Source of the DNA: CBDVBE01 sp964543525
GTDB lineage: Bacteria; Fibrobacterota; Chitinivibrionia; Chitinivibrionales; JANQEN01
Assembly (NCBI GenBank): GCA_964543525.1
Contig: CAZIYW010000037.1
Location: 1-42,530 of the forward strand
Direction of reading: 5' to 3'
DNA: 42,530 nucleotides
Below, in pieces: positions 24,939-33,474 of this stretch. The notes under the pieces are model-generated. The model did no database searches and was not told where the DNA came from. It worked only from the letters and a program-made list of their open reading frames with translations. Each line of letters starts with the position of its first letter. Position 1 is the first letter of the stretch. The position numbers and the translations under genes are program-made.

Positions 24939-25946
24939 TTAATAGGTCCGTTGACGGCACTCGGAAACAATAGTGGTAAAACGGGGAAAAATATGCTCCT
25001 GTTCAAGCACCTGCAGAAGCAGTGACAGGGCCACGGGAATGTACGCACGATACACGTCTTTTCCTTTATGCAGGGATAGGTTTCCATAGGCGCCAAGCGC
25101 CTGTGCTAATCGTTGTATCGCGGCAATGTGAAATGAATACCGGCTGACATTCCTGCCGCTCCGCTGTATATAATAGTCAAGCAAGCGGTAACGCAATTTC
25201 TCATCAAGACAACTCACATAGGGATCAAAAAGAAGCGACGCCACATCGTACCCGGCAGCACCCTGCCGAGCTCCCTGATAGTCGACAAACTTTATACCGT
25301 CAGTATGAATCATAATATTTTCCGATTGAAAATCACGGTGAAGGCATACCAGGGGCAATGCCGCCGCCTCTTCAGCCAGGGTATGCCTTTCCCGCTCCCA
25401 CTCCCCGTTGAGCAACGCATCAAGTCCGAAATACTCACCGACACAATGGGTGGAAAAATAGTCGGTCTCCCATAAAAACATATCCTTATCAAGCACCCTG
25501 GAAGAAAGCACGGGACACTGTGCCGGAGGAATCTGCTGCCAGGTGACTAACGCATCACACACCCGTCGATACATTGCTTCCACCTCTCCGCGATCGTGCG
25601 TGGCAAGACAAAAATCTTTTAACCGGCGCCGGCCGCAATCCTCCTCCAGAATCAACCCGTGGGCGGCGTCAACAGCATAAATGGCCGGAAGAAGCTGTAT
25701 TGACCGTGATACCTCTTCCTGAATCCTTATGAAACGCTCCCAGTCACTGTCCCGACTGTTCCAGAGTACCAGGACGTATGACCTGCCGCAGTCAGGTACC
25801 GGTGACAAACGAAGGAAAACACGGTCGGAACCCGCTTTCCCCGCCAGAGAAATCCGCCATGAATCCATGGCAAAACCGGTGATATGCTTAGCGCAGAAAT
25901 CTATCTGCGCAGGAGTCAGTTCAACCTGATCAGTATGACTATTCAA
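24939..25946 (-). CDS. amgK: APH-family sugar kinase, N-acetylmuramate/N-acetylglucosamine kinase AmgK
   Basis: The 335-residue protein has the aminoglycoside phosphotransferase-type kinase fold. The catalytic loop is CLHRDFQSENIMI (HxDxxxxN) and the metal-binding loop is KFVDYQGARQG (DxQ), followed by GYDVASLLFDPYV, all in the form found in AmgK. AmgK phosphorylates the anomeric hydroxyl of MurNAc or GlcNAc, giving the 1-phosphate. The assignment relies on context as well: the gene overlaps by 8 bases the stop of a MurU-like nucleotidyltransferase, which uses that product, and this in turn overlaps a NamZ-like muramidase. It is last in the operon. A different sugar or choline-type substrate cannot be excluded from sequence alone. 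Confidence 0.85.
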   Translation of the reverse strand: MNSHTDQVELTPAQIDFCAKHITGFAMDSWRISLAGKAGSDRVFLRLSPVPDCGRSYVLVLWNSRDSDWERFIRIQEEVSRSIQLLPAIYAVDAAHGLILEEDCGRRRLKDFCLATHDRGEVEAMYRRVCDALVTWQQIPPAQCPVLSSRVLDKDMFLWETDYFSTHCVGEYFGLDALLNGEWERERHTLAEEAAALPLVCLHRDFQSENIMIHTDGIKFVDYQGARQGAAGYDVASLLFDPYVSCLDEKLRYRLLDYYIQRSGRNVSRYSFHIAAIQRLAQALGAYGNLSLHKGKDVYRAYIPVALSLLLQVLEQEHIFPRFTTIVSECRQRTY

Positions 25947-26874
25947 TCGGAATATCCCCCCATGGCGTTACTAAAACATCTCTTGTTTCCCTGCCGCCGT
26001 CAACACGCGCACCCTTGAGAATTATACTGCGACGTATGCGGGAATCCGGTGCCACCGCATCAGAATCTGTCCATGTATATGCCCCTAACGCATCAATACG
26101 CTCAGTTGAAAGCGTTGCCGGATAAGCTATTTTCTTTTTATAATCAACATGCACTGAATCCGGCAGAGAAATATCCAGAGAACCGTCAAGAACATCAAAA
26201 TGAATCTGTGCAAGTGCTGCGGGAGTGCCGGTGTCTCTCCAGTAAATATTATTTTCAACAGCCACCGTAACGATCTCCCCCTGCTCAATCATCCTCTTCC
26301 ACACGGGAATAATGGAAAAATCATCCTCCGTAATATAATTAAAAACCTTTCGTTTATAAACGGTTACCCCGATGAAATCAGCGCCTGTTGCAGATTCCCC
26401 GCTTACAATATCAGCCGGCACCCCGCAGTATACCATGGAATCGGGATTATACAGTATCGTCCCTTTCCCTGTTGACGGTGCAGCAATAAGCATGCATACA
26501 CTGTCTGATGCATAAAAAGACAGGATTAGTTTCTGTATGTCAATATTGGAGAGTATATCCGCATTGGAAACAACAAACAGATCATCCGACATTAAAAAGC
26601 TCCTGGCAAAATAGAGTGCTCCTCCGGTACCACGGATACTGCCTTTTTCATGAAAAATTTCGAAAGGTATGTCTGATTCCTTCCGGAAAGAGTAAATCTG
26701 AGCGGGCAGATAATGGGTATTTACCGCAATCCGCTCCATACCCTGCTCATGTAAAAATGATAGATTTCTCTGTAACAGAGGAATACCGCATACCGGCACC
26801 ATAGCCTTTGGTATATGGCCGGTGAGCGGCCTAAGACGGGTCCCGAATCCTGCGGCGAGAATAAATCCAATCAT
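25939..26874 (-). CDS. murU: Nucleotidyltransferase, MurNAc-1-phosphate uridylyltransferase MurU-like
   Basis: The 311-residue protein starts with FILAAGFGTRLRPLTGHIPK, the G-X-G-T-R-X-R-P ... P-K signature of sugar-1-phosphate nucleotidyltransferases, and continues with GIPLLQRNLSFL and SNADILSN. MurU converts MurNAc-1-phosphate and UTP to UDP-MurNAc. The chain is longer than Pseudomonas MurU (about 220 residues); the last 75 residues (from about DSVHVDYKKK) resemble a short left-handed beta-helix tail. I chose the ATG at 26874: it forms an ATGA overlap with the preceding namZ stop and begins at the family N-terminus; an upstream in-frame start would overlap namZ by 40 bases. The neighbours NamZ and AmgK support the role. 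Confidence 0.85.
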   Translation of the reverse strand: MIGFILAAGFGTRLRPLTGHIPKAMVPVCGIPLLQRNLSFLHEQGMERIAVNTHYLPAQIYSFRKESDIPFEIFHEKGSIRGTGGALYFARSFLMSDDLFVVSNADILSNIDIQKLILSFYASDSVCMLIAAPSTGKGTILYNPDSMVYCGVPADIVSGESATGADFIGVTVYKRKVFNYITEDDFSIIPVWKRMIEQGEIVTVAVENNIYWRDTGTPAALAQIHFDVLDGSLDISLPDSVHVDYKKKIAYPATLSTERIDALGAYTWTDSDAVAPDSRIRRSIILKGARVDGGRETRDVLVTPWGDIPIE

Positions 26875-28058
26875 GTCCGGTTCTCGGGATAGTGGGTGAT
26901 ATCCTGCCATTGTTTACAGAACTCAGCGTGCGCTTCACGCCATTTATCCTTCTGTTCTTTAAGACTTTTCCCGGCAAGAATTGCATTCCGAAGCTGTGAA
27001 TCCCCGGCAAGAATATCAAACGGCATTTTTTCCCGTTCATATTCATAAGGCGGTTCGTTAAACTGAAAAGTGCCGCTTCCGGAAGTCTGCATTATCGCCT
27101 CCATAATCGAGACTGCGGTAAATACAGGCTCATACAGCCGCGGTTCAGTTACGTGTATCTGCATACCGTGACAGTACGCACCCTTCCACTTCTGAAACGT
27201 CGGTATAAAATTATGCTCCCTGAAAACACAGCCGGGTAATTTCCGCCTGTATATGTTCTGTTTCAATGATTCACTGTTAATAAAGGGAGCGCCGAACAGC
27301 TCGAACGGCAGCGTGGTTCCTCTTCCTTCGGAAACATTGGTCGCCTCAAAAAGGACCATACCCGGATACACAATGGCAGTACTCAACGCAGGCATATTTG
27401 GGGAGGGGATCACCCACGGCAGCCCTGTTTCATTGAACAGGGAATCGCGCCACCACTCTTTCATCCATACAATTTCCAGCGCCAGGGACGGAAAGTACTT
27501 TGTTTTAAGAAACATCGCGATCTCACCAAGGGTCATGCGGTGACATAGCGGGATTTCCGCCCCGCCCACAAAAGAATAAAAGTCCTCATTAAGCATCGGT
27601 CCGTCCATTGGAACAGCGGCAATCGGATTGGGCCTGTCCAGAATCCACATCGGTATATGGTTTTTTTCACATGCTTCCATACAGTGCTTAACCGTCCATA
27701 TATAGGTATAAGGCCGGGCGCCGACATCCTGAAGGTCAACCAGAAAAGCCTCCAGCCCATCCAGCATATGCTTCAAAGGCTTCCGCGTTTTCCCGTACAG
27801 ACTGTATACCGGAACATTATATGCCGGATGTGTAAAACCGCCCTCCCACTCTACCATATTATCCTGTGTCTGGCCGAAAAGGCCGTGCTGCGGACCAAAA
27901 ACCGCACCCAGCTCCAACTGACTGTTTTGTGAGATTTCTTCAAGAATATGGGAATAGGAAGCAGTTACGCTTGCAGCATGACAGAGTACTCCTGTTTTTT
28001 TACCAACTATTTTTCGGGGAGGATTCCGTAGAAATATGTCCAGGCCACTCTGTGTCAT
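26871..28058 (-). CDS. namZ: DUF1343 / GH171 exo-N-acetylmuramidase NamZ-like
   Basis: The 395-residue protein matches the DUF1343 family, whose founding enzyme NamZ (Bacillus YbbC) cleaves terminal MurNAc from the non-reducing end of glycan strands. Visible family features are GVLCHAASVT, FGPQHGLFGQTQDNM, VPVYSLYGKTRKP, FLVDLQDVGARPYTYIWT, ILDRPNPI, LGEIAMFLK and VSEGRGTTLPFELFGAPF. Unlike exported members it has no signal peptide, so it probably works in the cytoplasm on imported MurNAc-containing fragments. The start has AGGAGA at good spacing. It is first in an overlapping operon with MurU and AmgK, which would convert the released MurNAc to UDP-MurNAc. Confidence 0.93.
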   Translation of the reverse strand: MTQSGLDIFLRNPPRKIVGKKTGVLCHAASVTASYSHILEEISQNSQLELGAVFGPQHGLFGQTQDNMVEWEGGFTHPAYNVPVYSLYGKTRKPLKHMLDGLEAFLVDLQDVGARPYTYIWTVKHCMEACEKNHIPMWILDRPNPIAAVPMDGPMLNEDFYSFVGGAEIPLCHRMTLGEIAMFLKTKYFPSLALEIVWMKEWWRDSLFNETGLPWVIPSPNMPALSTAIVYPGMVLFEATNVSEGRGTTLPFELFGAPFINSESLKQNIYRRKLPGCVFREHNFIPTFQKWKGAYCHGMQIHVTEPRLYEPVFTAVSIMEAIMQTSGSGTFQFNEPPYEYEREKMPFDILAGDSQLRNAILAGKSLKEQKDKWREAHAEFCKQWQDITHYPENRT

Positions 28059-28065
28059 TGTCAGT

Positions 28066-28082
28066 CTCCTGTTGTTAACAGG
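28066..28082 (-). promoter_or_regulatory. Hairpin over the namZ ribosome binding site
   Basis: On the minus strand CCTGTT-AAC-AACAGG forms a perfect 6-base inverted repeat at 28068-28082, and its right arm shares AGG with the Shine-Dalgarno AGGAGA of namZ. The stem could limit access to the ribosome binding site, or the palindrome could be an operator. Short palindromes can also occur by chance. Confidence 0.4.
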
Positions 28083-28221
28083 CGATGTTTTTTCCAGTTG
28101 CGATAACTACCTCTACAAAATAATTACTTTTTCCAAAATTATTAATCAGTTTTTATAAGACTCGATACAAGCGCCCTGAAAACTGCACGGATGAAGGAGT
28201 TTTGCGGTAATGGTTATGTTA

Positions 28222-28250
28222 CAATGGGTTATTATGGTAATGTCCCATTG
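28222..28250. promoter_or_regulatory. Inverted repeat in the rpsU leader
   Basis: CAATGGG (28222-28228) and CCCATTG (28244-28250) are perfectly complementary, with a 15-base loop that itself repeats the word TATGGTAATG found just upstream as TAATGGTTATG. It could be an operator or an RNA hairpin in the bS21 leader. Confidence 0.3.
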
Positions 28251-28390
28251 GCATATTTTCGGGACGTTCCAGTTGCATACAAAGGTCCATCCCAGAAAAT
28301 ACGCAAAGACTTGCCGAAAACAGCTTCATAATCTATTTTATATGTCTGTTAATATTTTTAATTTCTTCTAAAAGCAGGTGATTCAATCAT

Positions 28391-28585
28391 ATGAACGGTA
28401 TTTATGTAAAAGAGAATGAACCTTTTGAAAAAGCTCTGAAGCGCTTTACGAAAACCTGTGAACGTGCGGGAATTCTTTCAGATGTAAAAAAATACAGACA
28501 TTTTGAGAAACCGAGTGAAGAACGTAAGCGAAAAATGAATGCGGCAAAAAGGAAACGAATCCGCGACGAAAAAAGATTCAGATAA
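28391..28585 (+). CDS. rpsU: Small ribosomal subunit protein bS21
   Basis: The 64-residue basic protein matches bS21: it starts MNGIYVKENEPFEKALKRFT, continues KTCERAGILSDVKKYRHFEK and ends in an Arg/Lys-rich tail (KRKRIRDEKRFR). Length is normal. It sits on the platform of the 30S subunit near the anti-Shine-Dalgarno end of 16S rRNA and assists initiation. An AGGTGA sequence precedes the ATG. It appears to be a single-gene unit with a long leader and a terminator shared with the convergent methyltransferase gene; the common neighbours dnaG and rpoD are not here. Confidence 0.97.
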   Translation: MNGIYVKENEPFEKALKRFTKTCERAGILSDVKKYRHFEKPSEERKRKMNAAKRKRIRDEKRFR

Positions 28586-28613
28586 CCGACACCTTTTTTG
28601 AAAGTTGAGCCAT

Positions 28614-28644
28614 AAAAACGCAGAATTATTTCTGTGTTTTTTTT
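28614..28644. terminator. Rho-independent terminator after rpsU
   Basis: AAAAACGCAGAA (28614-28625), loop TTAT, TTCTGTGTTTTT (28630-28641) with one G-T pair, continued by more T. It follows rpsU by about 30 bases and overlaps the last codons of the convergent methyltransferase; the A run opposite lets it act partly in the other direction too. Confidence 0.7.
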
Positions 28645-29192
28645 ATGCCCATGGCTTCCAGCACCCGGTAACCGATAACCGAACAGGAGGTGGCTACATT
28701 AAGCGAGTTTTTAAACCCGAAGGTGGGTATTTCGATAAGACAATCACATGCTTCTATTACTTCACGACTCACCCCCAAAGCTTCATTGCCGAAAACGATA
28801 CCGAGCGTTTCGGGTATTTCCACTTCATTATAGGGAACTGAATGTGACGTTGTTTCCGCTGCCCACACCTGTATCCCCCTATTCTTCAACCAGTCGACAG
28901 CCTCGGTTGTTTTGGCGAACTTCTTCCAGGGAACAAATTGAATCGTGCCCAGCGATGTTTTTTCGAGCTTTATATGTGGCGGCGCTGCAGTGTACCCGCA
29001 TAGAAAGAGCCCTGCCACCCGCATTGTGTCACACAACCTGAAAATAGCGCCCACATTAAAAGCGCTCCGCAGATTATCAAGAATGATATACAGGGGATGT
29101 TTCGGTAAGGAATTGTATCGCTCAAGGGTCATATCAGCATCAAAACTGCGCACCCTGAAACTGGTTTCCATATCGCCTTTTTTCAATGCCAT
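28626..29192 (-). CDS. SpoU/TrmH family RNA 2'-O-methyltransferase
   Basis: The 188-residue protein is a SPOUT-fold methyltransferase. Motif 1 is ILDNLRSAFNVGAIFRLCD, motif 2 is LGIVFGNEALGVS and motif 3 is IEIPTFGFKNSLNVATSCSV, which together form the S-adenosylmethionine-binding knot. The conserved Asn and Arg of motif 1, the Glu of motif 2 and the Ser/Asn of motif 3 are all there. It methylates the ribose of a tRNA or rRNA nucleotide; the exact site cannot be read from sequence. There is no extra RNA-binding domain. The first ATG (29192) has no good ribosome binding site; a second ATG at 29171 has AAAGG just upstream and is an alternative start. The gene is convergent with rpsU. Confidence 0.93.
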   Translation of the reverse strand: MALKKGDMETSFRVRSFDADMTLERYNSLPKHPLYIILDNLRSAFNVGAIFRLCDTMRVAGLFLCGYTAAPPHIKLEKTSLGTIQFVPWKKFAKTTEAVDWLKNRGIQVWAAETTSHSVPYNEVEIPETLGIVFGNEALGVSREVIEACDCLIEIPTFGFKNSLNVATSCSVIGYRVLEAMGIKKTQK

Positions 29193-29385
29193 GGTATTCT
29201 ATACGAAAAAGTTCCTCATTTACGTCATTCTGTACCGCTTTACTGTATTTCAGGCAGAATCACATAGCAGCGGAAATTACTACCGCAGGATCGACCGGGA
29301 ACCAATTCCGTCTTTTAGATGTACGGCATAGATTCCCTCATAAAACATGGGAGAACGACGGATTTTTCCGGTTTTCCGACAAGCA

Positions 29386-32300
29386 CTACTTAATACACGT
29401 GAGTCGCTTAAAACCGCCGTATGCCACTTTCCCCGCAGCGTTTTTTGCGGTCATGCGCAGCAGGTACACTCCGGCAGGAAGGCGATTGCCATCGCCTGCA
29501 TTCCCGTTATAATGAAAAATGTGCTCTCCCGGCGCCATATTCTTTTTCTCAATATAATCCCAGAGCTTCCTTCCCTGTAAATTATATAACGTAAAACGCA
29601 TCTCACGCATACCTATGGGAAGCCGGTAATGAATCATTATCCTGTTGTTAAACGGATTGGGGTATACATTCAGTAGTTTCATCGGTAAAAGCGCCGCCAG
29701 CATATGATTGAAATACTCTTCAGTGCCGACAACCAGTACCCGCTCCTCGCTGTTACCTGCAGCGATGGTAAGGACAGAGGTTTTACCATCGGTACATTCC
29801 TCATACGCATTTTCAGCCGGGTTAAAAACACCTGCGTTATACTCCTCCGGGAGCGGTGTGTCATGTGCAAGATAATATGCAACGGCAACGTCCTTTTTCG
29901 AGTTGTTATTCAGCGCAATGGTGAATGAAACACCACCTTTTTTATCCATACTGTGTTCAAGCGCCCAGCCTTTAACCGTTCCTCTGCTGTTGTCAAGCAC
30001 ACCAACGCGTATCTTACTCATCGACGGTGGCAGTGAGCCATATTCAGCACGTCCCTCTTTTTCTGCATACCCGCAACGCACACGATGGTATACCGTCTCA
30101 TCATTCTCCCTGACGACTGCCCATCTGAACTGAATACTCCACCGTTTTTGGTCGGGAGTAACCTCTTTCCGCACCGGCGTACTGTATTGTGAAAGCGGCA
30201 GACAGATCGGAGGAATACGCAGCGTAATCGGGTTTGAACTGTTATTATATATTGTATACCCGTCATACTTCTGTTTTGAAATGATAGTATCGGTTACATC
30301 ACTCACACTGTCAAACTTCGGATTATACAGGTTATCGCCAACGTACACCGAACCTTCCTTCTGCCACTGATAAATGAAAAGGGAATCGCTGGCCTGCAGA
30401 CCGGTTGTTTCAAGTATATCCCGCAGCATGACCGAAAACTGGAAGGGCAGAGTGATATCCGTCCAGTCCTTCCCCTTTAATACTATTTCAAACGGCTCCT
30501 TCAGGGTAGTGGTTACCCCGGCTCCGAATTTAACAGTATGACCTTCAGCGGATTTCAGCCAGATAAGGCGACCCGGAGCGAACGAGAAAGCATCCTTGAC
30601 ATCATCAGAATACTCTAGCCAATCGTTATGACCGTTATTGTAATAATCGTACCAGCGGTAAAGTCGATGCTGAGTAGTATTATATGTCCACGAGTCTGTG
30701 GTTTCAATCGAATTATTGAATATTTTCCCCAGTTCCTTCTGTTCAAGCCCGCGGGTGGTCCGTAACGGTATCCATTCACGGGCTACCACACTGACAACCT
30801 CTTCTTTTTCGGTATATACGCAACGCGAAACATTGACCGTATCCAGATGAACCCCGTCATCTGCAACAATAAGAGCACGCACGCCGAAGGATTCATTTAT
30901 CACGCTCTCCTTATCCAGAATAATACCCTTGAGCGTTGTATCGACCGGAGTCTCAAGGGTATCATACGTAAAATATTTATACGCGTCATTTCCCGGTCCA
31001 TAGGCGAATTGCCAGGCAACGTTAGCGACGTTATCACGTATGGTGAACCGTGTCGGAATCGGCGCACCCGGGATAACCGTATCGTTATAGGTATCAGAAT
31101 GAACTATGATGGCCGGCGAGAGCGTATCGGCAAGAACGAGAAATGCCCCCGTCAGATCTTCCGAATACATGGTGGCCCAAACTGCACTGTCATGAACTGT
31201 AAACCCGTGCATGACATAAAATTTTCCGTTTTCATATTTATAAAGACCCAAATCACTCTCCGAAACTCCATCCGGCAAAGAATCATATTTCATACCGAGA
31301 AGTATCGGCGGAATCTGCAGCTGTTCATTGTTAAATTTGAAACCGATACAACCGACATCAACAAAACCGACAGGCAGCGAATCGGGAGTAAATGCCCAGA
31401 GCGTGTCGACAATGGTGAATACGGTGTTTTTAATAAAAAAGATACTGTGGTTCGCCACATATACCGTATCCGCGGTATCCGTAAAGAGCGTAACCTCCTG
31501 CCATGAAAACTTCGGTGTACGGACGCAGGATATACTGCTGTCAGTCGGGGCGGAACTCTTTCCGGGGCCGAGCGGATCACTGACACCGCGCAACCACAAC
31601 CCGACCGTGTATGTCGTATCAAATACAATATCCGGATATAACGGTATCTTGGTTTGATTTATCTTGCTGGTAACCGCTGCCCATGATTCCACAGTTTGAC
31701 CGGTATCCACAACCGCGGCGGAATCGAACCCGACAACATATCCGGCCTCGTATGTCCTTCCTCCGGGTGCATCCAGCGTATCTATGTGCCATGAAACGAC
31801 TATGTTATTTTTGATACTGTCAAACCAGGCGCTGTCAATGCGGATAATATTGGGCACCTTTGAGGTATCACCCACGGCAGTCTTCGCCCAGGCGCGTGAT
31901 TCCGCCGTCACCATGGACCACATATCATCCTTTTTCACCTGTAACGCAACACAGTAGAGTTTATCGTTATCAAGCGACTTTAAGGTATCTTTGGTTACAT
32001 TCGGAGCAAGTGTCTTAGACTGAGATGCGGGAATTGAAAATTCAAAGTACAGCGGAATTGTATCGGTATCCCACCAGAGTTTTATACTGTCAATGTCCGC
32101 AGGTACAGAATTCCACCCGCAGAATAACTGTCCTCCGTAAAAGGTGCTGTCGGCCGTCAGAGTTCCTGTATAAACCGGCCGCTCCCAGCCGATTGTAAAA
32201 CTTGTGTCCTCTTCAATTCCTATAGCTCCGTTACCGCCGATAATATACCACTTACAGAAAACCGTATCCAGCCCTGACGGTGTTTTCAAGGGGAAAACAT

Positions 32301-33474
32301 CGGCGCTGTCAATCAGAATGAGCGTATATTTATCACCGCCTGCAAGCAACGTCGAGACGGAGAGCGTATCGGTGAACATAAGCGGACTGAATTCAGGAAA
32401 CTTGCTGCACTGGACAATAACCAGTTCGTGTTCACTGCTGTCAAGCTTGGTAATGCTGTCAATCACTGCCTTGATCGTATCGGTTTTCATCACATATTCC
32501 CCATGTACCACCAGGGGATTCTGCGGTGCAAGGGTGTCTATCATGAATACCTTGTTTGCCGTCGCATAGGGAGTCAGCAGCGTATCCGGATTTCCAGGAT
32601 CGTGCCAGAGCACCGAATAGCTGAACCAGTAGCAGGAATCATGGAAAAACGGTTCAGTCCCGCCCGGTTTCAACGGCGTCACATCGATGTTCCTTACCAG
32701 TGTATCATTCGCCTTTTTTATCTCCTCAGTGGAAAACATCGCCGCCACTGCATTCTGTAAATCCGGCGGATAACCCAGCGTCTTGTATATAACCCACACC
32801 GAATCCGCCCAGGGTAATAAACTCTGGGTGGAGGGAAAATTGCTGATGTCAACATCACTCCAGAGTTTCACCATTACCTGATCGATTATGACATCACTCA
32901 CCCGCTGCACCGATACTTTGAAGGGATTATAGTACTTGCTGATCTGAATGGTACAAACGTTACTCGTATCGATACCTACGACTTTACCGGCGACCGTGTT
33001 CCAGGTTTCGCAGAAATAGGTATTTCCATCGTGTATCGCTGAATCGACCGGATTAATACTGAGAGCGTTTGTATTTTCCCCGTTCATTGCCGTACTGTTT
33101 TCATACCATTGATACGCGAAAGTTCCGTCGCCGGAAACCGTGATACTGAACTTTGCCTCTCCTCCGTCTATCACCGTATATACCGTGGGGAGATCATTGA
33201 TAATACTGACCGGTGTGCATACATGCACAAAAATGGAATCGCTGGATGTACTGCCGAATTTATTCGTTGCCGCAAAGTAATAGATGCCTGAATCTCCTTT
33301 GTCCAGATCGGTCATTGACAGGGTGGCGCCGGTTCCCTTTGACACTGGTGTCGAAGAAGGCGGATGAATATAAAACCATTCATATGAAGGGGATGGCAAT
33401 CCCGTTGCCGAACCGGATAGCGTAAGACCCATGCCCGCCCGCAGAACCGTATCAGGTGGAAACTGATCCGGCAT
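29386..33474 (-). repeat. Shared C-terminal block, copy in giant B
   Basis: This stretch encodes about 1360 residues that line up with 35147-39211 of the neighbouring gene from the third Ig-like domain to the stop. Matches include FPSTQ ... PWADSVWV, VxVQCSKFPxFxPLMF, GWxRPVYxGTLxADST, RAWAKTAxGDTS, DLGLYxYxxGxFxVMHGF and KRLTCIK. It marks an old gene duplication, since DNA identity is clearly lower than protein likeness. Confidence 0.85.

Larger units (their letters stand above)
28059..28390. other. Divergent intergenic region between namZ and rpsU
   Basis: About 330 bases hold the promoters of the namZ operon (minus) and rpsU (plus). Besides the hairpin near namZ there is an inverted repeat CAATGGG / CCCATTG at 28222-28250, about 140 bases before rpsU. 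No small gene is recognised. Confidence 0.45.
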
